Positions 34,915-44,533 of a DNA stretch of 64,000 bases are shown one piece after another (the first letter of the stretch is position 1; every line of letters starts with the position of its first letter). The notes below the pieces were generated by a model. The model was given only the letters and a program-made list of their open reading frames with translations, had not been told where the DNA came from and searched no databases. This DNA is from Acidobacteriota bacterium (lineage in GTDB: Bacteria; Acidobacteriota; Blastocatellia; Pyrinomonadales; Pyrinomonadaceae), in contig QQUY01000001.1 in the NCBI GenBank assembly GCA_003385635.1, positions 186,001 through 250,000 of the forward strand, written 5' to 3'. Made by a program: the position numbers and the translations under genes.

Positions 34915-34963
34915 TTGAAAGGAGCGCTGAACAGAGAGAAAGCCGGGTGATCGATTTCGATCA

Positions 34964-37477
34964 CTACTTACATTTGGAATATCCGCAGTCCCTGCAGAAG
35001 TCGCAACCTGAGGCGTGCTCAAGCTGGCCCTTGCATTCGGGGCAAGAGCCGATCATGTTGCCCATCTTGGATTCTTCTTCTTTCTTCCGGGACGAGACCG
35101 GTTCGCCGCTGAGCCTTCTGTCAGTGAGCAACAGGCATTCGGCGATAGCCTGTTCCGGAGATGTAAGAAGGCGCTCGTTGAACCAGACGGCGTGAGTACC
35201 CGTCACCTTGTTCATGCTGCGCGCTACTTCTTTCACACCAAAGCCGCCGCGGAGCATGTTGGATGCCAGCAGTCCCACACCTTCCGAGATCGGGCCCGTA
35301 GCAAATACTTCAAGCACGTCGTGACCGTCGTGGTTCACAGTCACGTACAGGTTGATACCGTCGAACGGGATCCGCCACGTTGAACCTTGTAATTCGTAAG
35401 GCCTTGCCACGCGTTTTCTCGACTCTTCGCGCTGGATGACCTCAAACTCTTTGTTCTGGCCGACGGCATCCGTCTGTTTTTCTTCTTTCTTCTTGTCGGC
35501 CTTCATCGAGTTAAGAACCTGGCCGTCGCGGCTTCCGTCTCGGTAGTAGCTGACCGCCTTGCAGCCCAGGTCTTTCGCCATTCGGTATAGCTTGTCGACA
35601 GATTCGACCGTGTCGTCTCTCGCACCGTTACAGGTCTTCGAGATCGAGTTGTCGACGTGCTTCTGAGCCGCGGCAAGGACTCTCACATGCTGATGCGAGG
35701 TGATGTCCATTGCCGAGATGAAGTGTGCCGGAAGGTCTTCCTCGTGATCGACTACGTGCGCCGCCGCGCTCTTGATCGACTCTTCGTCGGTCAGGTCTAC
35801 CTCCACTCCCAAAGCCTCAGCGGCAAGCGTGTGGACGTAGTGCCTTTCGCCCAAAGTGTCGCGCCTGACGTACGCCCAGGAGAAGTTAGGTTCAATGCCG
35901 GAAGAGGTCTCAGCTACCAGAGAGATGGTACCGGTCGGAGCGATCGTCGTTACTTCGTAGTTGCGTGGTGTGAGATCTTTGGAGCGGTCGATGCCGATCT
36001 CGTCATATAGGAACGAGGCATAGTCATCTTCATTCCCTGCGAGCTCGGGGAAGGTGCCCTTCTCAGCACCTAGATCGATCGAGGCCTCCCACGCCTCTTT
36101 TCTGACGAATCCCATGGTCTTTTCCATGAACTCGATCGATTCATCTTCGCCGTAAACGATCCCGAGCTTCAGACAAAGATCGGCGAATCCCATAATTCCA
36201 AGGCCGACCGGACGTGTCCTTTTCACGACGTCATCGATCTCGGGAAGCGGGAAGTGCCCTGCATCAACAACGTTGTCGAGGAAGCGGGTGCACATTCGCG
36301 TGACAGACCCTAGTCGATCCCAGTCGATGTCCTTTTCTGCATCTGCTCCGTCTTCGGTCGTCTTGTTGTAGAACTTCGAAAGATCGATCGAGCCCAGGTT
36401 GCAGGAGTTGTTGAAATGGAGCATCTGCTCGCCGCACGGATTGCATGCGAAGATCGGCCCCATCGTGCTTTGCATGTGGTTGTGGCGATTTACTTCATCG
36501 ATGAAGATGATCCCGGGCTCAGCGTACTTGTGGGCGGATGCGATGATCCTATTCCAGATGTCGGGTGCATAGACCATTCCGGGAGCAGGAGGTTCTTCAA
36601 CCGTGCAGCCGGAAAAATCAGCTGCCGCGAACGCCGCTTTGTCGGCAAACGTGACGGTAGTGCCATCCTCACGTTTGTAGACCCTGTAGTCCTCGCCTGT
36701 CACCGGATCAAACACGCTCTGAGTCCAGGGTTCGCCGTCAAAATCCGTCTGGAACCACTCCTGTGCGTCGACGGCTTTCATGAAGTCATCCGTGACCGTT
36801 ACAGAGATGTTGAAGTTCGTTAGCGACGACTGATCATTCTTCGCGTGGATAAAGCGAAGGATATCGGGATGCTTGATCGCCAGGATACCCATGTTCGCGC
36901 CTCGTCTGACACCGCCCTGTTTCACAACCTCGGTCGTGCCGTTGACGATGTTCATAAAGGAAACCGGGCCGGACGCGACGCCGCGAGTCGAGTTGACCAT
37001 TGAGCCGTGTGGTCGCAGAAACTCGTAAGTCATACCAGTTCCGCCGCCGGTCTGGTGAATGACCGCTACGTTCTGGGCGTGCTGCATGATCCCGTTGATC
37101 GAGTCGGGTACGTTGAGTACAAAACAGGCGGCAAGCTGGCCTTTCGGTTTGCCGGCATTTACGAGGCAGGGTGTGTTCGGGACGAACTCGCGGTGAAGCA
37201 TGATCTCGCGCATCGAGTTGAAGAACGTGTCGCGCTTATGCGGATCTGTCTCGGCGGTCGCAACGTGACCGACAACCCGGTTCACGATGTCTGCCCAGGT
37301 CTCGAGCGGGTTGCCGTGCTCATCCTTGAGCGAATAGCGTTTGCTGATCACCTTTTCAGCATTGATCCCGGGCGGAACGATCTCTTTTTGCCTCGCGGTT
37401 CCGGTCCCGTTGCCATTGCTCTTTCCGTTTTTAGCGACAAATTTTCCCGACGATACAGGTTCGAAGACTGTACTCAT
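34964..37477 (-). CDS. nrdJ: Adenosylcobalamin-dependent ribonucleotide reductase (class II)
   Basis: Makes deoxyribonucleotides using adenosylcobalamin instead of an iron or oxygen radical centre. 837 aa. Active-site blocks are [20 protein letters not shown] and [22 protein letters not shown]; the N-terminal TPCLVNAG region is present. The C-terminus is a zinc-ribbon ([20 protein letters not shown]) typical of the long NrdJ form. The gene has a near-consensus promoter with an NrdR box and its own terminator. No B12 riboswitch was recognised in the leader. Confidence 0.97.
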   Translation of the reverse strand: MSTVFEPVSSGKFVAKNGKSNGNGTGTARQKEIVPPGINAEKVISKRYSLKDEHGNPLETWADIVNRVVGHVATAETDPHKRDTFFNSMREIMLHREFVPNTPCLVNAGKPKGQLAACFVLNVPDSINGIMQHAQNVAVIHQTGGGTGMTYEFLRPHGSMVNSTRGVASGPVSFMNIVNGTTEVVKQGGVRRGANMGILAIKHPDILRFIHAKNDQSSLTNFNISVTVTDDFMKAVDAQEWFQTDFDGEPWTQSVFDPVTGEDYRVYKREDGTTVTFADKAAFAAADFSGCTVEEPPAPGMVYAPDIWNRIIASAHKYAEPGIIFIDEVNRHNHMQSTMGPIFACNPCGEQMLHFNNSCNLGSIDLSKFYNKTTEDGADAEKDIDWDRLGSVTRMCTRFLDNVVDAGHFPLPEIDDVVKRTRPVGLGIMGFADLCLKLGIVYGEDESIEFMEKTMGFVRKEAWEASIDLGAEKGTFPELAGNEDDYASFLYDEIGIDRSKDLTPRNYEVTTIAPTGTISLVAETSSGIEPNFSWAYVRRDTLGERHYVHTLAAEALGVEVDLTDEESIKSAAAHVVDHEEDLPAHFISAMDITSHQHVRVLAAAQKHVDNSISKTCNGARDDTVESVDKLYRMAKDLGCKAVSYYRDGSRDGQVLNSMKADKKKEEKQTDAVGQNKEFEVIQREESRKRVARPYELQGSTWRIPFDGINLYVTVNHDGHDVLEVFATGPISEGVGLLASNMLRGGFGVKEVARSMNKVTGTHAVWFNERLLTSPEQAIAECLLLTDRRLSGEPVSSRKKEEESKMGNMIGSCPECKGQLEHASGCDFCRDCGYSKCK

Positions 37478-37622
37478 TAGCTCACCCTTCCTCTTTAGCC
37501 TGAAGACAATTGTGCCCTTAGACTAGTATTCTATATTCTTTTGTTTGCATTAAAAAATGCGGGCTCAAAAAGGTAACTGAAGACCTTTTGTTGACCTTCA
37601 AGAGTTTGGAACTCTCTTGAGT
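37478..37622 (-). promoter_or_regulatory. nrdJ 5' leader
   Basis: A predicted leader of about 145 bases. Near its 5' end TCAAGAG and CTCTTGA form a 7-bp hairpin. GAGGAAGGG precedes the ATG by about ten bases. Nothing resembling a cobalamin riboswitch could be found. Confidence 0.5.
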
Positions 37623-37629
37623 GGAAACG

Positions 37630-37684
37630 AATATACTTGAATTGAAATTGGGTGTCAACCGAAATCAGGCACAACATATTGTGT
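37630..37684 (-). promoter_or_regulatory. nrdJ promoter with NrdR box
   Basis: On the minus strand TTGACA (37653-37658), a 17-base spacer and TATATT (37630-37635). Ten bases upstream of the -35 stands ACACAATATGTTGTGC (37669-37684), matching the 16-bp NrdR box. NrdR boxes usually come as a pair; only one is clear here. Confidence 0.82.
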
Positions 37685-37851
37685 CTGTTTTCACAATCGG
37701 TGCCAAATAGCGGGTAACTTAAAGTAGTTTCTCAGGTTAGGGCTTCTAAGCCTTACAGGCACTTGGAAACACCTTTTCGTGTTCGGCACGATTTTTAACA
37801 GTTTTGATCCAGGATGTCTTTTTACTCGGGGATTTTCTGTCTGAAAGAGCT

Positions 37852-38748
37852 ATGGGAAGACTTATTCACGGAATTGCGGAAGAAGGAACGATACGTGTCA
37901 TCGCCTCGGATTCGACGGACATTGTCGCCGAAGCGGTCCGCAGGCACAAAACAGCGCCCACTGCGTCTGCTGCGCTGGGCAGGGTTCTCACCGGAACCCT
38001 TCTATTGGGGGCAAGTTTCAAAGACTTCGACAGATTGACGGTGAAGATCGAATCAGAAGGCGAGATCGGCGGCATCGTCGCTGAAGCTGATGCGAACGGC
38101 AATGTTCGAGGATACGCGAAGAATCCGTCGGCAGAAGTGCCCGCAAAGCAGAACGGGAAATTCGACGTCCGCGGCATTGTCGGAGAGGGCATGTTCTACG
38201 TGATACGCGAGTCAGGATTCGACATCGGCCTTCATCGCGATCCGTATGTCGGTTCTGTTCCCATCGTGTCAGGTGAGATCGCCGAAGATTTCGCGTATTA
38301 CCTCGCTCGCTCCGAGCAGATACCGTCGGCGGTCCTCCTCGGGGTCCTGCTTAACAATTCGGCACCGTATGTTCGCGCCGCAGGAGGCGTGATGATCCAA
38401 ATGCTTCCGGGAGCTGATGAGAGGGTTATTAAGGCTGTTGAAGCGGCTGTCGAAAAGGCACCTCATCTTACAACCAGCCTGACCGAGGGAGCGACCGCCG
38501 AAGATCTACTGGAGATCTCGATGGGTGGAATCGAGTTTGAGGTCCTCCACGAACGAGAGACCGCCTTTAAGTGCAACTGTTCACACGAAAGGGCACTCGG
38601 CCTTGTTTCGGCTTTAGGTGAGGAAGAAGTGCGCGCGATGCTCGAAGAAGATGACGGGGCAAAACTCGATTGCGGATTCTGCAATGAGACCTATGAGCTG
38701 AGCCCGGACGATCTTAGGCGGATGCTAAGAAAGGGAACAACTGACTAA
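37852..38748 (+). CDS. hslO: Hsp33 redox-regulated chaperonin
   Basis: A holdase chaperone of 298 aa that is switched on by oxidation. The C-terminal zinc switch is intact: CNC then CGFC, about 30 residues apart. The N-terminal domain has the family blocks IVAEAVRRHKTAPTASAALGR and GVLLNNS. ATG 37852 begins the family homology (MGRLIHGIAEEGTIRVIASD); the frame continues up to 37804. It is divergent from nrdJ and converges, with a four-base overlap, with the pseudopilin gene. Confidence 0.95.
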   Translation: MGRLIHGIAEEGTIRVIASDSTDIVAEAVRRHKTAPTASAALGRVLTGTLLLGASFKDFDRLTVKIESEGEIGGIVAEADANGNVRGYAKNPSAEVPAKQNGKFDVRGIVGEGMFYVIRESGFDIGLHRDPYVGSVPIVSGEIAEDFAYYLARSEQIPSAVLLGVLLNNSAPYVRAAGGVMIQMLPGADERVIKAVEAAVEKAPHLTTSLTEGATAEDLLEISMGGIEFEVLHERETAFKCNCSHERALGLVSALGEEEVRAMLEEDDGAKLDCGFCNETYELSPDDLRRMLRKGTTD

Positions 38749-39449
38749 TTAGAGTTTGAGGAAGATCGCGTGTTCCCATTCCTCGGCGCGTTGGCCGGCC
38801 TAGACGAACCGACTCCGCGAAACATCGGCGTGAAGATCCACTTCGAATGGTTCTCGATTCCGTAGTAGGTCACTACCGATGTGTCCTTGCTTTGGCTTGC
38901 GACACCTATAAACGGTGTGTTTGAGGTGGACACCTCGTACTCCGATTCGTCTACGGCCTTAAGGTCGTCGTTATCCCCAAGCCCTTGTGCGGAGGCAAGC
39001 GGAACAGCATATCTGTTTAGGTATTGATTCGGCGTGGCGGGAAGCAATCCGCTGTTAAACCTCTGAACCCTCTGGCCAAAATTTAGAAATGCCCTGCTGG
39101 TCGGAGAGATCAGCCGCCACTGACCGTCTTCACTTAGCGGATCCACCGCCGCAGCCGGCCTCAGGATCATTCTTCGTTTTGTTCCCTGCGGGAGTCCTTC
39201 CAAAAGCTCGTCGATCGAGTCCGGAAGTTTTTGTCCCTGGTGAAAATTCACGTATTCGCGGATCGCATCGGCGACCTCTTCACCGCGCCGGATCGACTCA
39301 AGCTCTTTCTCGCGCTGGACCGCGTTCATTACCGTCGGTGCTGCGGCAAGGAGTGCGATAGCGACAAGCGTCATTACGGCCATCACCGTCATGAGCGACA
39401 TTCCTCGCTCGCCGACGGTCTTTCTTAAAGTCGCATTTATGCCGGTCAT
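38745..39449 (-). CDS. Type II secretion / type IV pilus-like pseudopilin
   Basis: A 234-aa protein with a prepilin-type leader: after GERG the mature N-terminus would start MSLMTVMAVMTLVAIALLAAAP, a single hydrophobic helix. The glutamate normally at position 5 after the cleavage site is missing (Thr), which is typical of minor or tip pseudopilins rather than major subunits. The remaining ~190 residues show no clear family motif and end in an Asn/Ser-rich tail. It is the last gene of the PilN-PilO-PilP-like operon. Confidence 0.75.
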   Translation of the reverse strand: MTGINATLRKTVGERGMSLMTVMAVMTLVAIALLAAAPTVMNAVQREKELESIRRGEEVADAIREYVNFHQGQKLPDSIDELLEGLPQGTKRRMILRPAAAVDPLSEDGQWRLISPTSRAFLNFGQRVQRFNSGLLPATPNQYLNRYAVPLASAQGLGDNDDLKAVDESEYEVSTSNTPFIGVASQSKDTSVVTYYGIENHSKWIFTPMFRGVGSSRPANAPRNGNTRSSSNSN

Positions 39450-39460
39450 CCGCGTTGAGG

Positions 39461-40606
39461 TTACTCGTTGTCAGGGGGCTCGGGAAGTTCGACAACCTGA
39501 ATCTCAGGGTCGTTATCTGAATCCTGCTTTTGTCGATTCTGCCGGCGTTTCTGGAGCTCTTCGATCGCCTTTTTCAGGGCCTCGCGGTTCGGCCGGTTTC
39601 CGTCATTGGGCGCCCTTGGGATGTCGTCAGGTATGCCCGGAATCCGTGTCGTCGGAGCGCTGCTGCGCGATGGTGTCCTGTTTACAGGGAGACCGCCTCC
39701 GGATGTGCTTACGGGGCCGTCCGGTCTCAATAGTTCGAGCCTGTGCTTGAAGCCAAGCCGGACATCCTCAAACTCGACCGCTTCTGAAGAGATGCTGATC
39801 ACGCGGAATCTGCCTTTGACCACATCGTTCAAACGTGCCGTGAACGGGTCCTGGTTTCTGCGACCTTTGTCCTGGAAGTAGGCCGTGTCGTTATTGTAGT
39901 GCTGACGGGCGATCACACCTATGTATTCAAAATCAGGCGCCGGCGGCGGAATGACATTGAATTGAACCGGGTAAGAATAGAGCGTACCGTCCGGTGTATT
40001 TACCATGATACTTTGACCGCCAGCTCTCGCTATCAGCGATGCGGGAACCTGGGCCGCAAGTCGTGTCGGGCTGATGAATGTCGTCGGAAGAGCATTACCA
40101 CTAAATATAATTCTCGCATTCTCGACGAAATCTTCGCCTATCGCTTCAATCCTAAAACTCTGAGAACCTGCATAAGTCGTTGTCGGAGTTACGTACGCCA
40201 AAGGCATAGGCGGTCTTGGCGGAGGGGTCGGCGGAACATAAGTCGGACCAGGATCAGGTGTGGGGGTCGGAGTAAAAGCAGGAGGCTCGTAAAAAGCGAA
40301 GATGTTTCTGCCCGATATCGGAGCATCAACTCTTCCGCCGTTGTAAACGACCGGAGTCACCACATAATCGCTGTTCACCGCTTGCAGGTTCACGGGAACA
40401 TCGACGACGTCCTGCCCCGCGGTTCCCTGGGCCCCTTCGGGATCGGCGGGTTCGCCGTCGGTTACGGGAGGCGTCGCCGGGCCGCCGCTGGGAAGCAACA
40501 TTCCGCCGAATGCCCAGGTAAGCGTAGCGACTGCAATAACTCCCAGCACGATCGCTGCGATGATCTTGTTGCGCTCCGCGGGTGTTTTTCCTTCAAACAA
40601 TCCCAT
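39461..40606 (-). CDS. PilP/GspC-like inner membrane protein with IPT/TIG domain
   Basis: A 381-aa protein with one N-terminal membrane helix (14-37), a Pro/Thr-rich stretch (FTPTPTPDPGPTYVPP), an IPT/TIG immunoglobulin-like domain (PTTTYAGSQSFRIEAIGEDF) and then a PilP/GspC HR-like beta domain (EYIGVIARQHYNNDTAYF...FRVISISSEAVEFED). The last ~90 residues are disordered and charged. An IPT domain between anchor and HR-like domain is unusual. It lies between the PilO-like and pseudopilin genes (19 and 11 bases). Confidence 0.7.
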   Translation of the reverse strand: MGLFEGKTPAERNKIIAAIVLGVIAVATLTWAFGGMLLPSGGPATPPVTDGEPADPEGAQGTAGQDVVDVPVNLQAVNSDYVVTPVVYNGGRVDAPISGRNIFAFYEPPAFTPTPTPDPGPTYVPPTPPPRPPMPLAYVTPTTTYAGSQSFRIEAIGEDFVENARIIFSGNALPTTFISPTRLAAQVPASLIARAGGQSIMVNTPDGTLYSYPVQFNVIPPPAPDFEYIGVIARQHYNNDTAYFQDKGRRNQDPFTARLNDVVKGRFRVISISSEAVEFEDVRLGFKHRLELLRPDGPVSTSGGGLPVNRTPSRSSAPTTRIPGIPDDIPRAPNDGNRPNREALKKAIEELQKRRQNRQKQDSDNDPEIQVVELPEPPDNE

Positions 40607-40625
40607 TCCTAAAATCCGATACCGA

Positions 40626-41507
40626 TCAGTCTGTCTCCGGCAGATCCTCTTCGAGAGGAGTCGACGTCAAAAGCTTCTTTTCGTTCTCCCTCTGAAAATA
40701 TGCCGCGATCTCCAGCCGCAGAGCGACTACTTTTCCGCGCGTCCTGCCTTGGGTGTCGTCCCTTACCGGCGTGACGACCGAACCCGCTGTAGCCTCCGGG
40801 CCTGATGAAGACGGCTCTTCGCTTTCCGAAGGCTCGAGCTCGACGGAACTTATGACAATGTACTCGTTGCTGTTCTCGACCTCGTTCAAAAACCTTCGCA
40901 GATTCACGTACGACCCTTCGACGGTCATCGTTACGTAGATCCCTGGAAACAAACTCTGATACTTGGTCCTGCCGCTCTGAGTCCGTTCATTGGTTCCGGC
41001 TCGTCGCTCTTCTTCGGAAACCTCGATAGGGGTGTAATCGGGACCGCTTGAATTAACAAGCCCAAATGCGCCGATCAATGCGTTGAGCCGCTGGTAGACC
41101 GCGGTTTTTCCTATCGACTCGTCCTGAAGAAACCGGACCTCAAAATCTTCAGCAGAGCTGACCAGGCGGGCGACGCGGGTTTCGGTGGTCGCCATATCAC
41201 CGAATTTTCGGTTCTCTTCGCGCAGTTCAGTCTCGAGATCGTCACGTCGTTCGCGATTCGCTTCAAGTTCTCTGGCTTCGGGAAGTACGAAAAGAAGGTA
41301 GCCGGCAATGACAGCAAGCAGTACGAGAAGCGAAACGCCCACGGCTCCGATCTCAAGCGACCCCCACATGCCTTTGTAGACCCGCTTCCTTCGACGCTGA
41401 GGAGGAAGTTCTTCGACCGTTTCTTCGACGATCACTTCATTCTCGGTGCTTTCTTCAAAGTCCTGATCCGCGACCGTCTGCTCTTCAAACGGGGAATTGT
41501 CTGCCAT
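40626..41507 (-). CDS. PilO/GspM-like assembly protein
   Basis: A 293-aa protein with an acidic cytoplasmic N-terminus, a membrane helix at about 51-75, a coiled coil (76-105) and a periplasmic ferredoxin-like domain (YVTMTVEGSYVNLRRFLNEVENSNEYIVISSVEL). This is the PilO layout. It follows the PilN-like gene without a gap, and the two are expected to form the inner membrane dimer of the assembly machine. Confidence 0.8.
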   Translation of the reverse strand: MADNSPFEEQTVADQDFEESTENEVIVEETVEELPPQRRRKRVYKGMWGSLEIGAVGVSLLVLLAVIAGYLLFVLPEARELEANRERRDDLETELREENRKFGDMATTETRVARLVSSAEDFEVRFLQDESIGKTAVYQRLNALIGAFGLVNSSGPDYTPIEVSEEERRAGTNERTQSGRTKYQSLFPGIYVTMTVEGSYVNLRRFLNEVENSNEYIVISSVELEPSESEEPSSSGPEATAGSVVTPVRDDTQGRTRGKVVALRLEIAAYFQRENEKKLLTSTPLEEDLPETD

Positions 41508-42134
41508 CTACCGGCCACCTCCCTCGTTTGTATTGACCGCGACATCGGCGGGTGGCGCAGGTGCATATCCTGCGCGGGGGAAATACGTGAGCTTCAATGT
41601 GAATTCAGAATACGTGAACCGTTCGCTCTTCTGCCTGTCTTGTCCGCGGAGTGAAGCCCGGAAGATTCCCGATTCGTTCATCCTCCGGATCATTTCCAAA
41701 ACCCCCTGGTACTCTCGCGCGAGGACTGCGAAGTCGAGTTCGGCTCTTAACTGGCCGTTCTCGCGATAAACATTCTCGACGTTGATGCGGGAGGCGCTAA
41801 CACTGCCCGGCAGAACCGTCTCAAGGTCCGAGAGCAGCCGGGACCAGCTGAAGTCTTTGTGGGCGACAAGCGTATGCGACGCCACCATCAGTTGCTCCTG
41901 AGCCGGCGTCAAACTTTGTCTTACTTCCTTTTCCTTCTCATCGAGCGCGCGCAGATCTTTCGCCATCGCATCGATATCGCTTTCGACAAGCTCGTTCGTG
42001 ACCGAATCGGCTCGATATTGAGTAACGCCGAAGATGGCGCCGATGAATGCGAACAGCAGTACCGCAGCCGCTATCAGATAGGGCAGGGTTCTGTTCCGGA
42101 ATGGGTCGGATGAGAGGTTTAACTTGTCTAGCAC
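41508..42134 (-). CDS. PilN/GspL-C-like assembly protein
   Basis: A 208-aa protein with a short cytoplasmic N-terminus (MLDKLNLSSDPFRNRTLPY), a membrane helix (about 19-38) and a coiled coil leading into a PilN-type domain (FSWSRLLSDLETVLPGSVSASRINV). The conserved N-terminal Asn-Leu motif that binds PilM is present as KLNL. pilM and the secretin are not in the window. Confidence 0.82.
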   Translation of the reverse strand: MLDKLNLSSDPFRNRTLPYLIAAAVLLFAFIGAIFGVTQYRADSVTNELVESDIDAMAKDLRALDEKEKEVRQSLTPAQEQLMVASHTLVAHKDFSWSRLLSDLETVLPGSVSASRINVENVYRENGQLRAELDFAVLAREYQGVLEMIRRMNESGIFRASLRGQDRQKSERFTYSEFTLKLTYFPRAGYAPAPPADVAVNTNEGGGR

Positions 42135-42325
42135 TACGCCTCTATGAATCGCTTATGAAGGACGAAGTTGTAATGCCTGCCGAACGGCGGCCGAATAATT
42201 AATGAATGTTAGCACGAAACGGACAGAGCAAACAGCGGTGCCCCGGTGTTTACCCTATTAGAAGGCGCCTTCGATACTGGCGGCCTTCCGGTATCCACGC
42301 AGGTGCAGTGGCAGAGTTCCAAAAA

Positions 42326-43261
42326 CTATTCGCTTCGAGCTCTTAGAGGTTTGGACAGTTCTTCATCGCTCAGGTCTCTATAGGCGCATACCATGTTCCG
42401 GCCGAGCCTTTTTGCCTTGTAGAGCGCGGAGTCCGCCATCTCGACCAGCTCGATGGGATCCTCGGAATCGTGCGGGAATGAGGAGATCCCGATACTCATC
42501 GTAATATGGTGGATGCCTGCCGGTTTTCCCTGCTTGATCACACTAAATGGCTGGCGTTCTATCACCAGTCGTATTCTTTCAGCTGCGACAAGCGCCTGGT
42601 TGATCTCGGCATCGAGCAAGAACGCGGCAAACTCTTCACCTCCGAACCGGGCCGCTGCGTCCCCATTTCTTAGAATGCTGGTGATGCACATCCCTATCTC
42701 TTCGATTGTCTTGCTGCCGGTCAAATGGCCGAAGCTGTCGTTGACGTTCTTGAAGTGGTCAATGTCCATCATTAGTACGCAGAACGGAAGGTCTCCGTGT
42801 TTCGCACGGGCGGATTCGCGCCTCAATTCGGAGAAGAACGAACGGCTTGAAAGAAGTCCAGTAAGGTCGTCGTGTGCAAGAAGTCTTCGTATCTGGTGCT
42901 GGTATTCCCGGTCGATCTCGTCAAGGAGTTCAAATCTGAGTATGTGGTCCCCGACGGTAATCTTGTCTCCGTTGTGGAGCGTCTCTTCAAATATCGGCTC
43001 ACCGTTCAGAAATGTCCCGTTCTCCTCGTCCAGATTTGTGAGCCTGTAAAACGTAAGTCCGGACTCCTCGTCTGTCTCGGTGGTGATGCGGGCATGCTGT
43101 CTTGAGACGCGGGAATCATTTACCCGGACGTCAGCCTCGATCGCCCTGCCGATTATCACCTCTTCGCGTTCGAGCGGGATCGGCACGGCAAGAAGGTCGC
43201 CCGACAAAAACACGAGGGCGGGACGCAAATCTCTTTTCGGACGTTTAGCCTGGGTGATCAT
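42326..43261 (-). CDS. FHA-GGDEF protein, probable diguanylate cyclase
   Basis: A 311-aa protein. The N-terminal FHA domain (about 22-110) has IGRAIEADVRVNDSRVSRQHARI, the phosphothreonine-binding core. The C-terminal GGDEF domain (about 140-300) has the active-site motif FGGEEFAAF, so it can probably make cyclic di-GMP. Coupling of phosphothreonine recognition to c-di-GMP is inferred from the layout. It lies upstream of the pilus-like operon on the same strand, 191 bases away. Confidence 0.92.
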   Translation of the reverse strand: MITQAKRPKRDLRPALVFLSGDLLAVPIPLEREEVIIGRAIEADVRVNDSRVSRQHARITTETDEESGLTFYRLTNLDEENGTFLNGEPIFEETLHNGDKITVGDHILRFELLDEIDREYQHQIRRLLAHDDLTGLLSSRSFFSELRRESARAKHGDLPFCVLMMDIDHFKNVNDSFGHLTGSKTIEEIGMCITSILRNGDAAARFGGEEFAAFLLDAEINQALVAAERIRLVIERQPFSVIKQGKPAGIHHITMSIGISSFPHDSEDPIELVEMADSALYKAKRLGRNMVCAYRDLSDEELSKPLRARSE

Positions 43262-43423
43262 CTGGGACTAGAACTTCGCCGGGTGTGAGCTGGCAGGCGG
43301 GTTACCTGTTAACAGGATAGCGTATCGGCCCCCGCTTTTTCCACAAAAAATCGCGGAAACCCGGATCGGACGCGAAACTTCGGATTTGCCAACTGTGCTG
43401 GTTTGATTCATATTTCAGACTAA

Positions 43424-44512
43424 ATGCGGGTCCTCATAGTAAAACTCAGCAGTATCGGGGACATCGTCCACACACTCCCCGCTGCGGCGGCGGTCAAGCG
43501 CATAGTTCCTGATGCAAAGCTGTTTTGGGTGGCCGAGCGCAGAAGTTCCGAGGTGCTCCGGAACAACCGCTTGCTTGATGGTCTCATCGAAGTCGACACA
43601 AAAGCTCTGAGGCGCGGAAACGCAGTGCTTGGGAAGACATTGGAATCTGCATTCAGGCAGTTCCAAGAGATCCGCGCCCCAGAGCTTGACCTTTCCATAG
43701 ACTTTCAGGGTCTCTTCAAATCAGCAGTAATTTCAAAGATCTCCGGCGTGTCACGCCGATTCGGCTTTGGCAAGATCAATTTACGGGAACCCGGTTGCCG
43801 CTTCCTTTACACTGACCGCATCGCTGTCGAGACGCGGCAGAACGTTGTTGCAAAGAATCTCGATCTCGCGGAGAAGGCGCTTCGTTCGGTGTTCGAGGAT
43901 GACAGCATTAGTTTCGAGGGCTTGCCTATAGAGTTCCCGATCGACGTCGAAGAAGATGACCGTAATGAAGCCGGGAGAGTCGTGGACTCAATCGGCCGCG
44001 AGTTCCTGGTGCTAAATCCCGGCGGCGGATGGGTAACAAAGCTCTGGAGGGCGGAGGACTACGGGGCTTTGGCTGATCTTGTGTGGTACGACCTTGGCTT
44101 GGTTCCTGTTGTAACCTACGGTCCGGGAGAAGAAGAACTTGCAGACCGCGTGGCTGCCGCTTCGCGATCCGGAAGAGTGGTCAAAGCCGACCTCTCGCTA
44201 AAAGGCTTCTATCATTTTGCAAAGAGCGCTGCAGCGTATGTTGGAGGCGACACGGGACCGACACATCTTGCGATCGCGGCAGGGTGTCCGGTGGTCGGGA
44301 TCTACGGGCCGACCGAGTGGTGGCGGAACGGCAGCGTGAATCCATCAGATATTTGCGTCGGCCGCGATGACATCGACTGTCGAATCGATTGCCACCGAAG
44401 AACCTGCGACAAATGGATCTGTATGGACATTTCGCCGCAGACAGTGCTCCAGTCGGTTCGAGAGCGTCTCGCACGGGCGGGAGGCCCCGTTCCGGAAGGC
44501 GTTTCAGCTTGA
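43424..44512 (+). CDS. Glycosyltransferase family 9, heptosyltransferase-like
   Basis: A 362-aa enzyme of the ADP-heptose:LPS heptosyltransferase family. It starts MRVLIVKLSSIGDIVHTLPA, the classical acceptor-side signature, and has the nucleotide-sugar block GGDTGPTHLAIAAGCPVVGIYGPTE. It would add heptose to the lipid A inner core. It leads a run of genes (methylase, ICMT, DUF3108) on the same strand with gaps of at most 21 bases. Confidence 0.92.
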   Translation: MRVLIVKLSSIGDIVHTLPAAAAVKRIVPDAKLFWVAERRSSEVLRNNRLLDGLIEVDTKALRRGNAVLGKTLESAFRQFQEIRAPELDLSIDFQGLFKSAVISKISGVSRRFGFGKINLREPGCRFLYTDRIAVETRQNVVAKNLDLAEKALRSVFEDDSISFEGLPIEFPIDVEEDDRNEAGRVVDSIGREFLVLNPGGGWVTKLWRAEDYGALADLVWYDLGLVPVVTYGPGEEELADRVAAASRSGRVVKADLSLKGFYHFAKSAAAYVGGDTGPTHLAIAAGCPVVGIYGPTEWWRNGSVNPSDICVGRDDIDCRIDCHRRTCDKWICMDISPQTVLQSVRERLARAGGPVPEGVSA

Positions 44513-44533
44513 GTACCGACCTCGGATTCTTAA

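Noticed and set aside
37478..37660. Cobalamin riboswitch upstream of nrdJ
   Set aside because: I looked for the B12-box and the characteristic stems and found neither; the leader is also too short.
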